A stretch of 59,130 nt of DNA from an archaeon (GTDB taxonomy: Archaea > Nanobdellota > Nanobdellia > Woesearchaeales > GW2011-AR4), in assembly GCA_002688925.1 (NCBI GenBank), contig NZEC01000018.1:1-59130 (forward strand). Reading direction: 5' to 3'. The translations under genes were made by a program, and so were the position numbers. A model generated the notes under the pieces. The model worked only from the letters and a program-made list of their open reading frames with translations, was not told the DNA's origin and did no database searches. Below are positions 18,042-25,870 of the stretch, piece by piece (position 1 is the first letter of the stretch; every line of letters starts with the position of its first letter).

Positions 18042-18998
18042 ATTACATCAAACATCATATTTCTCGGAACAGGGGGGGACAGCTACGTTGTCGGCAGGCA
18101 GTTAAGGGCATCAGGAGGTATTATACTGCAGATAAACGACGACCAGTTCCACATTGATCCGGGCCCGGACTCGTTAGTTATGGCAAAAGAAACAGGCATT
18201 AATCTAAGGGCAAACACCGCTTTATTTGTAACTCACAATCACATCAACCATTGCAATGACATTAATGCTGTCATAGATGCAATGACTTATTCTGGTTTTG
18301 ACAAGAAAGGTGTCTTAGTTGCAAATAATACTGTAGTGAATGGAAGCATGCACTATACTCCATTTTTGCAAAAGTATTTTCGAGATTGTCTTGAAAGATT
18401 TATTGTTCTGGAAGAAGGCAAAAAAGTCGGGATAAATAATGTTGAGATTATAGCAATAAAGGCAAAACATTCCGATCCAAATGCAATAGGCTTCAAATTC
18501 ATCACTCCGGATTATACATTAACCTACACCGGAGATACTAAATACAGTGTAGAGACAATGGCTGAATATGAAAATTCCGACGTTCTTATTTTAAATGTGC
18601 CCTGCCTGAAAAATGATGAGAGCAGGGACAACTTATGCAAGGAAGATGCTATCAAGATAATAAAAAAAGTAGCTCCAAGATTAGCTATCATAACCCATTT
18701 TGGGATAAATTTCCTAAAAGCAGACCCATTATATGAAATAAGAGAAATACAAAAGCAAACAAATTGTCAAGTTATTGCGGCAACAGACGGCATGGTAGTC
18801 AACCCAATAAGCTATTCAGTCGAGCATGGCCAGAAAACTTTGTATAAATACGCAAAAGAAGAAGGAGTAAGGGTGCATGAATACAAAAAGCAGGAAGAAG
18901 AAAAAGCCCAGGAAATAAACAACATGATAGAAGAAAAGCAGACTAAATTAGAACAAGAAGATACTATCGACCAGGCTCAGGAAAATAAGGAAGAATAG
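18042..18998 (+). CDS. MBL-fold metallo-hydrolase, apparent ATT start
   Basis: Metallo-beta-lactamase fold. The first strand NIIFLGTGGDSYVVGR lies upstream of the first in-frame ATG (18180), so an ATG start would delete essential fold. After the in-frame TAG (18030-18032) the only plausible start is ATT 18042, 4 nt past GGGGGT (18032-18037), giving 318 aa. The metal motif is H65-N-H67-I-N-H70 (THNHINHCND). The second-metal Asp of HxHxDH is Asn here. Later motifs are TYTGDTKYS and ITHFG. The last 45 residues are an E/K/Q-rich coiled tail. Substrate unknown; RNA processing or phosphodiester hydrolysis is possible. Confidence 0.85.
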   Translation: MTSNIIFLGTGGDSYVVGRQLRASGGIILQINDDQFHIDPGPDSLVMAKETGINLRANTALFVTHNHINHCNDINAVIDAMTYSGFDKKGVLVANNTVVNGSMHYTPFLQKYFRDCLERFIVLEEGKKVGINNVEIIAIKAKHSDPNAIGFKFITPDYTLTYTGDTKYSVETMAEYENSDVLILNVPCLKNDESRDNLCKEDAIKIIKKVAPRLAIITHFGINFLKADPLYEIREIQKQTNCQVIAATDGMVVNPISYSVEHGQKTLYKYAKEEGVRVHEYKKQEEEKAQEINNMIEEKQTKLEQEDTIDQAQENKEE

Positions 18999-19006
18999 CT
19001 ATAATT

Positions 19007-19915
19007 CTAAAAAACCAACAAAACAGCTAAATACCCGATTACACAGCCAACTGTCAGATAAGGCATTGCAGGATAAAACTTGTCTTTCTTTCCTTTTAGC
19101 AGCAAATACAACAATGCTATGCTTGTAAATAGAGGAATTATCAATGTCTTAAGAAAGCCGATAAGTTCAGTATTTTCGAGCATCAGTCCTTTCATGACAA
19201 CCCCAGCAAATATTAAAGGAAAGCCTATATCTCCTCCCCCTAGAACCGCAATTGCCGAAGTGGATTTTTTTCCTTCACTTTTTTTATTTGCCGGAACACT
19301 CTCAATCTTTCCTTTTTTCCAGCTGTATGGAATCAAAAGCCCTGCAAATACCTTGCTTTTTGTCTGGAACTTCGCAAGCTTTACCATGTGCTTTGTGTGC
19401 CTTACTGCTATTATATCATAAATTGAAATCAACAGCAAAAGCATAAATGCCGCAAAAATATTAATCACAGGAACAAAAATAGCAGCTAAGCCGCCGTAAA
19501 TAAAAACTTCAGAAAGATTTTGAAGTATTGTCGTTGGCTTGTAAATTTTTGTTATTGCAAGTATTAAAGCCAAAACAACAGCAGCTATTTGGTTCATGAA
19601 AGCTGCAAAGGCAATAGCCATTGTAAAAAAAACAGCCAAAAAAAACCATAATTTCCATAAATTCATTTTTCTGTATTTTATCAATAGCAGCAGCAATAAT
19701 GTTCCTATAATTATAGCTCCTATTATCCAGACATAAGATGTTGATTCGTCTACCTGAGGTCTCTCCAGATTGTAAGGCAGGGCTTCAAAAACAACATCTC
19801 CTGTTTCTGCTGTTGTCTTATGGTCAATATACTCATTAGTTACTGCAAGCCCAACAACCTGTGCAATTATAAAAATCAAAGCCAATAATAATGTTATTTT
19901 TAGTGTGTGCTTCAT
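19007..19915 (-). CDS. Presenilin/signal-peptide-peptidase-like intramembrane aspartyl protease
   Basis: 302 aa with about nine hydrophobic helices. Catalytic aspartates: D167 in SIYDIIAV (the YD motif) and D229 in VLGGGDIGFPL (the GxGD motif). The third signature, PAL, appears as YPAMPYL near residue 281. This is the archaeal presenilin homologue family (A22-like), which cleaves membrane helices such as remnant signal peptides. The loop between the catalytic helices is lysine-rich. The neighbouring MBL gene ends only 8 nt away on the opposite strand. Confidence 0.88.
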   Translation of the reverse strand: MKHTLKITLLLALIFIIAQVVGLAVTNEYIDHKTTAETGDVVFEALPYNLERPQVDESTSYVWIIGAIIIGTLLLLLLIKYRKMNLWKLWFFLAVFFTMAIAFAAFMNQIAAVVLALILAITKIYKPTTILQNLSEVFIYGGLAAIFVPVINIFAAFMLLLLISIYDIIAVRHTKHMVKLAKFQTKSKVFAGLLIPYSWKKGKIESVPANKKSEGKKSTSAIAVLGGGDIGFPLIFAGVVMKGLMLENTELIGFLKTLIIPLFTSIALLYLLLKGKKDKFYPAMPYLTVGCVIGYLAVLLVF

Positions 19916-19961
19916 TTTTCCAACTAAAAACTAAAGCTTAATATAACTTTTGGTTGTTCAG

Positions 19962-20112
19962 AGGTTGATGCAAAAGCCGGCGCTTGCGCGTAAATTGCCA
20001 ATGGAGCAAGTTCAAAGGTTGTGCTAAACGACCTGAGCAACGCAAAGCGTTGCGAAGTTGAGAAGAGCGCTAAGGCTCCGCGCAAGCGCGAATTAGATTT
20101 TCGCACCAACCT
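19962..20112 (+). repeat. Dispersed ~150-nt structured element, copy 1
   Basis: Outer arms AGGTTG...CAACCT close the element. The basal stem is GCGCTTGCGCG/CGCGCAAGCGC, where other copies have GTGCTTATGCG/CGCATAAGCAC, so both strands changed together. The core has CGTAAATTGCCAAT, ACGACCTGAGCA, GCGAAGTTGAGAAG and TAAGGC. The internal hairpin is GCAACGC-AAA-GCGTTGC (7 bp). It lies between the divergent presenilin-like and OMP decarboxylase genes. A TATA-like TTAATATAAC is about 20 nt upstream. Confidence 0.85.
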
Positions 20113-20209
20113 AGGTCAGATATTGCCTCAATTTAGAAAAGCTTAAAATAAGCAAGTTTTATTAATACGTATTATTGAAAACTATATTAATCAGTAAATT
20201 CATTAAAAA

Positions 20210-20908
20210 ATGCAGAAAATAATAAAATTGGAAAAGAGCATCATTCCAAGCTGTGACGTATCTGATTTGGAAAAACTGAAGAGTTTAGTTAAGGAAACAT
20301 GTTCTGTTGGAGGCATTGGCGCATATAAAATCGGCCTTGAGCTTGCATTAAGATTTGGAATTTCAAGTATTGTTGATGCAATAAAAAAACATACAAATCT
20401 CCCAATAATCTATGACCATCAGAAAGCAGCCACTGACATTCCTGACTTAGGAGAGAAGTTCGCTAAAGCAGTTAAAGGCGTTGATGCAGTTATCCTATTC
20501 CCTGTAATGGGCCCTGAAACTGAAAAAGAATGGATTAAAGCATGCAAAAAAGAAAAATTGGGCATTATTGTTGGCGGAGAAATGACGCATAAGGCCTTTT
20601 TGAAAAGCGAAAACGGATTTATCAATGATACATCTCCTTTAAAAATTTATGAGATTGCAGCAAAGCATGGAATTAATGACTTTGTTGTTCCGGGAAACAA
20701 GCCTGAAAAAATAAAATATTACAAGTCATTCTTAGAAGCCCGCGGCCTAAAGCCGATATTCTACAGCCCTGGTTTAATTACTCAAGGCGGCAGCATAACT
20801 GAAAGCGCAAAAGCAGCAGAAAGGTGGCATGCTATTGTCGGAAGAGCATTATATAATGCCAAAGACATAAACAAAGCTGCAAAAGAAATGGTAAAGGCAC
20901 TTGATTAA
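20210..20908 (+). CDS. pyrF: Orotidine 5'-phosphate decarboxylase (OMPDC superfamily)
   Basis: The last step of UMP synthesis. A TIM-barrel protein of 232 aa. The active-site strand reads YDHQKAATDIPDLG (D69, K72, D76), a variant in which K and D are one residue further apart than in the usual DxKxxDI. The phosphate-binding end is SPGLITQGG and then HAIVGRALYNA, as in OMPDC. It complements the pyrBIDK operon elsewhere in the window. Another OMPDC-suprafamily activity cannot be excluded because of the spacing. Confidence 0.8.
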   Translation: MQKIIKLEKSIIPSCDVSDLEKLKSLVKETCSVGGIGAYKIGLELALRFGISSIVDAIKKHTNLPIIYDHQKAATDIPDLGEKFAKAVKGVDAVILFPVMGPETEKEWIKACKKEKLGIIVGGEMTHKAFLKSENGFINDTSPLKIYEIAAKHGINDFVVPGNKPEKIKYYKSFLEARGLKPIFYSPGLITQGGSITESAKAAERWHAIVGRALYNAKDINKAAKEMVKALD

Positions 20909-20987
20909 AACATTATTAGTACAATAAAAATAAAATTACTAATTTCCATAAAAACTATTATAAACAAGCAATATTCTTCCATTACTT

Positions 20988-21515
20988 ATGAAAATAGCAG
21001 TCTGTGGCTCTGGTGCAATATCTGATAAAGAAATTGCCAAAAAAGCATTTGAAATTGGCAAGGAAATTGCAAAAAATAATGCTTTGTTGTTAACCGGAGC
21101 CTGCAACGGCTATCCTTATGAAGCAGTAAAAGGCGCTTTTTCTCTTAATGGAAATGTTTTTGGAATCAGTCCTGCAAAAGATGAAAAAGAGCATAAAGAG
21201 AAATACTCATTTTCAACAGAAAACTTCACAGAAATAGAATATACAGGATTAGGAATTCCAGGAAGAAACTTTGCCTTAATCAAGGAAGCAGATGCAGTAA
21301 TTATAATCTCCGGTCAGACAGGAAGCTTAAACGAATTTACTATTGCGTTCCATTATGGAAAAGTGATGGGAATTTTAAAAAATTCTGGTGGCATAACAGA
21401 TATCATAGAAAACATTGTAGAAGTATGCAACAAAAACGATGAAAAAGAAAATGTGGTTTATTCTTCAGATGGTAAAGAAATAGTAAAACTAGTATTAAAC
21501 AAATTAAATCAATAA
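20988..21515 (+). CDS. TIGR00725-like SLOG family protein
   Basis: 175 aa Rossmann-like LOG/SLOG protein. It starts MKIAVCGSGAISD, then LLTGACNGYPYEAVKGAF, GIPGRNFALIKEADAVI and ISGQTGSLNEFTIA, the last corresponding to GGxGTxxE with GGxG changed to SGQTGS. Family members bind nucleotides or nucleosides; the precise role is unknown. This is the second SLOG-type protein in the window. Confidence 0.75.
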   Translation: MKIAVCGSGAISDKEIAKKAFEIGKEIAKNNALLLTGACNGYPYEAVKGAFSLNGNVFGISPAKDEKEHKEKYSFSTENFTEIEYTGLGIPGRNFALIKEADAVIIISGQTGSLNEFTIAFHYGKVMGILKNSGGITDIIENIVEVCNKNDEKENVVYSSDGKEIVKLVLNKLNQ

Positions 21516-21572
21516 GATTAAAAAACAATAAAAATAACTAATTCTTCAAGTACTTGTATTTTATCAAACAAA

Positions 21573-22781
21573 ATGTCAGACTGCAAATCTGTTTATGACC
21601 CAAAAGAAGACAGCACTCTATTAGAGCATTATGTTAGGCAATATGCTAAAGGCTCTGTCTTGGACATAGGAACAGGTTCTGGAATCCAGGCAATATCAGC
21701 AACACAAAGCAGCAAGGTAAACTCCGTTATAGCTATAGATGTTCAAAAACCAGTTATAGAGCATTGCAAAAAAAACATTAAGAATAAAAAAATAACATTC
21801 CTTGTCTCAGACCTATTCCATGAACTTAAAAAAAATAAAAATCTCAAAAATAAAAAATTCGACACCATAACATTCAATCCACCTTACCTTCCAAATGAGC
21901 TCAAAGTAAAAGACCTTACTCTAGAAGGAGGCAAAAAAGGATATGAAACGCTTGAGAAGTTCTTTAATGATGTTAATGATTTTTTAAAAACTGATGGGAT
22001 AACCCTAATTGTCTTTTCCTCTCTGACTAAAAAAGAAAAAGTTGACAAATTCATTTTTAATAACCTGCTTGAATTCAAGTTATTGGAAAAACAGCACTAT
22101 TTCTTTGAGGATTTGTATGTTTATTTGATTAAAAAATCTCAAATACTGAAAAAATTAGACAAACTCAACATAAAAAAAATAAAATATTTTGCAAAGGGAA
22201 AAAGAGGTGTTATTTTTACCGGAAATTACAAGAATAAAAAAGTCGCAATAAAAACAAAAAACCCAAATAGCAAAGCCATTGCAAGAGCTGAAAATGAAAT
22301 CAATTTTTTAAGAATATTAAATAAAAAAAACATCGGGCCAAAATTGCTTCTTGCAGATAAAGATTTCCTTGTCTATGAATTTGTTAAAGGAATTCCGATA
22401 TTGGATTTTTTTGAAAAAATAAGTACAGCTAAAAGTAATGGAAAAAACAAAAAAACAATATTAAAACTAATCAAAAACATTTTAGAGCAACTTTTTATAA
22501 TGGATAAATTAAAAATCAACAAAGAAGAGATGTCACACCCACAAAAGCACATTCTAATAGGCAAAAAAGTTGTCTTAATTGATTTTGAAAGAGCTCATTT
22601 TACAATAAAGCCCGGCAACGTAACCCAATTCTGTGATTTTTTAATGTCAAAAAAGTTATCAACATTACTAAAAACAAATAAAATAACAATCGACAAAAAA
22701 AATATAATTAAATTATCAAAAACATATAAAAAAAACATCAATAAAACTAATCTTAAAAAAATATTGGATGAAATTGAATAA
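21573..22781 (+). CDS. HemK/Mtq2-type methyltransferase fused to archaeal COG2112-type kinase
   Basis: 402 aa in two parts. Residues 1-190 are a SAM methyltransferase with VLDIGTGSGIQAI (about 29-41) and the glutamine/adenine-methylating motif NPPY at 102-105, closest to HemK2/Mtq2 release-factor methyltransferases. Residues 195-402 are a small protein-kinase-like domain: K in KKVAIKTKN, E in RAENEINFL, a catalytic-loop analogue HPQKHILI, and the metal motif LIDFERA in place of DFG. This matches the archaeal 'predicted Ser/Thr kinase' group near Bud32/RIO. The link is continuous with no stop. The two halves may act on translation termination or recycling. Confidence 0.8.
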   Translation: MSDCKSVYDPKEDSTLLEHYVRQYAKGSVLDIGTGSGIQAISATQSSKVNSVIAIDVQKPVIEHCKKNIKNKKITFLVSDLFHELKKNKNLKNKKFDTITFNPPYLPNELKVKDLTLEGGKKGYETLEKFFNDVNDFLKTDGITLIVFSSLTKKEKVDKFIFNNLLEFKLLEKQHYFFEDLYVYLIKKSQILKKLDKLNIKKIKYFAKGKRGVIFTGNYKNKKVAIKTKNPNSKAIARAENEINFLRILNKKNIGPKLLLADKDFLVYEFVKGIPILDFFEKISTAKSNGKNKKTILKLIKNILEQLFIMDKLKINKEEMSHPQKHILIGKKVVLIDFERAHFTIKPGNVTQFCDFLMSKKLSTLLKTNKITIDKKNIIKLSKTYKKNINKTNLKKILDEIE

Positions 22782-23091
22782 AAATAGAATGGCAATAGAA
22801 TTCCAGAAAAAAGTCTATGAATTGTGCAAGAGAGTGCCTAAAGGGCGTGTCACAACATACAAAGCAATAGGAGATAAATTAAGGACAAAGGCGTATAGGG
22901 CTATTGGAACTGCATTAAATAAGAATCCTTATGCTCCAAAGGTTCCATGTCATAGAGTTATCAATAGCAATAGAAGTGTAGGTGGTTTTGCCAAAGGTAT
23001 CAATGCTAAAAAAAAGCTACTAAGGGAAGAAGGTATATTCATCAATAAGCACAATAAAGTGGAAATTAAGTATTTATTTAGATTTAAATAA
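22768..23091 (+). CDS. ogt: Methylated-DNA--protein-cysteine methyltransferase (Ogt/MGMT)
   Basis: Repairs O6-alkylguanine by suicide transfer. The active-site PCHRV (C61 from ATG 22768) and upstream RVTTYKAIGDKL are intact, so this is an active enzyme rather than an alkyltransferase-like protein. At 100-107 aa only the DNA-binding/catalytic domain is present. ATG 22789 (MAIEFQKKV) is an alternative start. The gene overlaps the preceding fusion gene by 14 nt. Confidence 0.92.
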   Translation: MKLNKNRMAIEFQKKVYELCKRVPKGRVTTYKAIGDKLRTKAYRAIGTALNKNPYAPKVPCHRVINSNRSVGGFAKGINAKKKLLREEGIFINKHNKVEIKYLFRFK

Positions 23092-23211
23092 TTTATGTAT
23101 ATATTGTATATATAATCACCACTTTATCTTTTGATTATAAGTCTCATCATTTTCATAATATTCTTGAGAAGAAGCCCTGAAAATATCACCAGTAGTCTTT
23201 TGTATTCTTAA

Positions 23212-24141
23212 TCACTTCCTCTTCTTGCCTTTCTTCCTCTTCTTGATCTCTTTGTCCAGCTTTAGCTCATCTAAAAGCTCTTTATATCTGTTCCTGATAG
23301 TAACTTCAGTAACTCCTGCTACATCTGCAACTTCTCTTTGTGTTCTTTTTTCATTATGCAGTAATGCAGATACATACAAAGCAGCAGCAGCAATTCCAGT
23401 AGGCCCTCTTCCGGATGTAAGCTCTGCTTTTTGAGCCTGCTCAAGAATTTCAATTGCATTGCTCTGTGTTTCAGCACTTAACTTTAAAGAGGACGCAAAC
23501 CTTGCAATATAATCAGCAGGATTGCTTGGCAAAATTGTTATGCCTAGTTCTCTTGTAACAAACCTATATGTCCTTCCTATCTCCTTTTTCTCTATTCCGG
23601 AAACATCAGACAACTCATCAAGAGTCCTTGGAACGTCATGCCTTCTGCAGGCTGCATATAAAGCTCCTGCAACAACGCTTTCCATAGACCTGCCGCGAAC
23701 TAAACCACGTTGAACAGCTAAAGTATAAATCCTGGCACTCTCTTCTTCAACAGATTTTGGAAGCTTTAAGTATGAACTAACTCTCTTTAGCTCTGCTAAA
23801 GCAAGCTTAAGGTTCCTTTCTATTGCAGTGGATATTCTATACTGCCATTTCCTTAATCTAAAGAATTTATTCCTTTCTTTTCCACCAAGCTTGAATAAAT
23901 CAGCTTTCTGGCCAACCTCAGTCCCTAATCCATGGTCAAACTGAGTATAAGTCATTGGAGCTCCGGCCCTTCTCCTTCCCTCGCTCTGGTCACCGTCAAA
24001 CTCTCTCCATTCCTGCGTAAAATCAACCATCTTTTCTTCTATAACAAGACCGCAATCCCTGCATATAATCTCTCCTCTCTCCTTATTCCAATTAAGATTT
24101 ATACCGCCGCATTCAGGACATTTTTTAACCAATTCAGGCAT
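23212..24141 (-). CDS. tfb: Transcription initiation factor TFB
   Basis: Archaeal TFIIB homologue, 309 aa. The N-terminal zinc ribbon has C8, C11, C27 and C30. The B-reader/linker region is EWREFDGDQSEGRRRAGAP. Two cyclin repeats follow (about 110-205 and 210-300), with AALYAACRRHDVPRT and AAALYVSALLHNEKRTQREV. It recruits RNA polymerase to TATA-TBP. It ends in a lysine-rich tail. A single gene with a long upstream AT-rich gap. Confidence 0.97.
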   Translation of the reverse strand: MPELVKKCPECGGINLNWNKERGEIICRDCGLVIEEKMVDFTQEWREFDGDQSEGRRRAGAPMTYTQFDHGLGTEVGQKADLFKLGGKERNKFFRLRKWQYRISTAIERNLKLALAELKRVSSYLKLPKSVEEESARIYTLAVQRGLVRGRSMESVVAGALYAACRRHDVPRTLDELSDVSGIEKKEIGRTYRFVTRELGITILPSNPADYIARFASSLKLSAETQSNAIEILEQAQKAELTSGRGPTGIAAAALYVSALLHNEKRTQREVADVAGVTEVTIRNRYKELLDELKLDKEIKKRKKGKKRK

Positions 24142-24347
24142 TTTTGCTCACCCACAATTATTTTATAGATATTTTTATTTAGCTTAATCACAAATTAATA
24201 GTTTCCACCCCTTTTGAACAAAACCAAGTTTACAATATGATTATCAAAAAACAACAATGTTTATAAATAGAAATCATCTCTACTATATAAATATTTCGCT
24301 TATTATAATCTATAATTCACTATTTAGAAGCATAAAAAGGATAAAAA

Positions 24348-24509
24348 ATGGCTAAAAACCCAATTCCAAAGGATTTATTCGATATTTTAGCATGTCCAGT
24401 CTGCAAAGCCAATTTGCGCTATACTAAAGACAAAAAAGGCCTTGTTTGCGTGAAATGCAACAAAAAATACCCCATAAAAGCAAAAGTGCCAATATTATTG
24501 CCCGAATAA
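24348..24509 (+). CDS. Trm112-like zinc-ribbon protein, 53 aa
   Basis: Short protein starting MAKNPIPKDLFDILACPVCK, with zinc ligands C16, C19, C34 and C37 and ending KVPILLPE. This is the Trm112/UPF0434 fold, in which 'DLLACPxCK' and 'PI...G.P.LL' are standard. In archaea Trm112 activates several methyltransferases, including Mtq2-type enzymes, so it could partner the methyltransferase-kinase fusion 1.6 kb upstream (inference). A TATA-like ATGTTTATAAATAG lies at about 24257-24270. Confidence 0.88.
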   Translation: MAKNPIPKDLFDILACPVCKANLRYTKDKKGLVCVKCNKKYPIKAKVPILLPE

Positions 24510-24531
24510 CATCAAAAATTCCAAATATCAC

Positions 24532-25521
24532 TTATTCTGCAAGAACATAAGCAAAGATTAAAGGCGCTACAATTGTAGCATCAGACTCAATTACAAACTT
24601 AAGTGTATCTATTCCAAGTTTTCCCCAGGTTATCTTTTCATTTGGAACTGCACCGCTATAAGAGCCGTATGATGTAGTACTGTCACTTATCTGGCAGAAA
24701 TATCCCCATAATTTACATTCTTCAAAAAGATCCTGCTGTATTAATGGCACTACACAAATTGGAAAATCACCTGCAATTCCACCTCCGATCTGGAAAAAGC
24801 CTATGGAATTATCTTTTGAGTTCTCTTTATACCATTCAACAAGATGAGCCATCTGCTCAATCCCATTCTTTACAACATGAGGATTTGAAACAACTCCTTT
24901 TATTACCTGTGCAGCATAAACATTTCCCAAAGTGGAATCTTCATAACCAGGTGTAAATATGGGGATTTTTGCTTCACAGGCAGCTATAACCCATGAATCT
25001 TTTGGATCAATCTCATAATATTTTTCAAGAGTGCCTTCATCAATCAGCATATACATAAATTCATAGGGAAAATATCGTTTTTTATCCTTATCTGCCTTTT
25101 TCCATAAATCAATCAGATGGTTTTCAATGCGCCTCATGGCCTCTTCTTCAGGTATGCAGGTATCAGTTACCCTGTTAAGCTTATTTTTTAACAGCTGTTC
25201 TTCATCTTTAGGTGTTAAGTCCCTGTAATTGGGAACTTTCTTGTAAAAAGAATGTGCAACCAAATTAAACAAATCTTCCTCAAGATTAGCTGCAGTAGCG
25301 CATATCCCGTGAACTTTGCCTTTTCTTATCATCTCTGCAAGAGAAATGCCAAGCTCAGCAGTGCTCATAGCCCCTGCCAGTGTAATAAGCATCTTCCCTC
25401 CATTATCAATGTACTTTTTATATGCATCAGCAGCGCTAACAACAACAGAAGCATTAAAGTGCTTGAAATTCTTCCCGATAAAATCCTTCACAGCCTTGAA
25501 ATCCCCAACACTTTCAGCCAT
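24532..25521 (-). CDS. dys: Deoxyhypusine synthase family protein
   Basis: NAD-dependent transfer of aminobutyl from spermidine, normally onto aIF5A lysine. 329 aa with the catalytic lysine in ITWGKLG (K301) and the conserved TSYGSYSGAVPNE and GGGIAGDFPI regions. Some members of this superfamily make polyamines instead of modifying aIF5A. No aIF5A gene is in the window, so the target is not proven. Confidence 0.88.
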   Translation of the reverse strand: MAESVGDFKAVKDFIGKNFKHFNASVVVSAADAYKKYIDNGGKMLITLAGAMSTAELGISLAEMIRKGKVHGICATAANLEEDLFNLVAHSFYKKVPNYRDLTPKDEEQLLKNKLNRVTDTCIPEEEAMRRIENHLIDLWKKADKDKKRYFPYEFMYMLIDEGTLEKYYEIDPKDSWVIAACEAKIPIFTPGYEDSTLGNVYAAQVIKGVVSNPHVVKNGIEQMAHLVEWYKENSKDNSIGFFQIGGGIAGDFPICVVPLIQQDLFEECKLWGYFCQISDSTTSYGSYSGAVPNEKITWGKLGIDTLKFVIESDATIVAPLIFAYVLAE

Positions 25522-25577
25522 TTTAATTAGAAATTTTAAATCTGTTTTTATATTTTTTTGTTTATGGGTAAAAAATC

Positions 25578-25732
25578 AGAGGTTGGTGCGAAAGTCAGTG
25601 CTTATGCGTAAATTGCCAAAGCATTTAATTCCATAGGATTGGGCTAAACGACCTGAGCATACGTAGTATGCGAAGTTGAGAAGAGTGTTAAGGCCCCGAA
25701 CAAGCACGAACTGGATTTTCGCACCAACCTCT
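25578..25732 (+). repeat. Dispersed ~150-nt structured element, copy 2
   Basis: The outer arms are AGAGGTTGGTGCGAAA and its near-perfect complement TTTTCGCACCAACCTCT. The core matches the other copies. The internal hairpin is GCATAC-GTA-GTATGC (6 bp), a different sequence with the same position and shape. The block between GAGAAG and TAAGGC differs from the other copies (AGTGTT). It lies 47 nt before tRNA-Ser(TGA) and downstream of the divergent deoxyhypusine synthase promoter region. TTTTTATATTTT is about 27 nt upstream. Confidence 0.88.
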
Positions 25733-25778
25733 AAAATTCCGAAAACTATTTAATAATACTTAGTTTCGTTTCAATCAT

Positions 25779-25862
25779 GCCGCGGTCGCATAATCCGGCA
25801 TTGCGCTGGCCTTGAGAGCCAGTTTCCTTCGGGATATCCCGGTTCAAATCCGGGCCGCGGCG
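25779..25862 (+). tRNA. tRNA-Ser (anticodon TGA), no intron
   Basis: Acceptor GCCGCGG/CCGCGGC with discriminator G. The anticodon arm is CTGGC-CTTGAGA-GCCAG (anticodon TGA). It has a long class II variable arm, and the T-arm is CCCGG-TTCAAAT-CCGGG. It is the only tRNA of the seven in this window without an intron. It serves as a template for reading the interrupted tRNA-Ser(GGA), with which it shares the D-arm GCATAATC.GGCATTGC. Confidence 0.97.
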
Positions 25863-25870
25863 TTTTCATC

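Noticed and set aside
19924-20109. Minus-strand ORFs over repeat copies 1 and 5 with similar peptides (FSTSQ..ALLRS)
   Set aside because: The similarity comes from the repeat DNA itself. They are not open in all copies and have no start signals.
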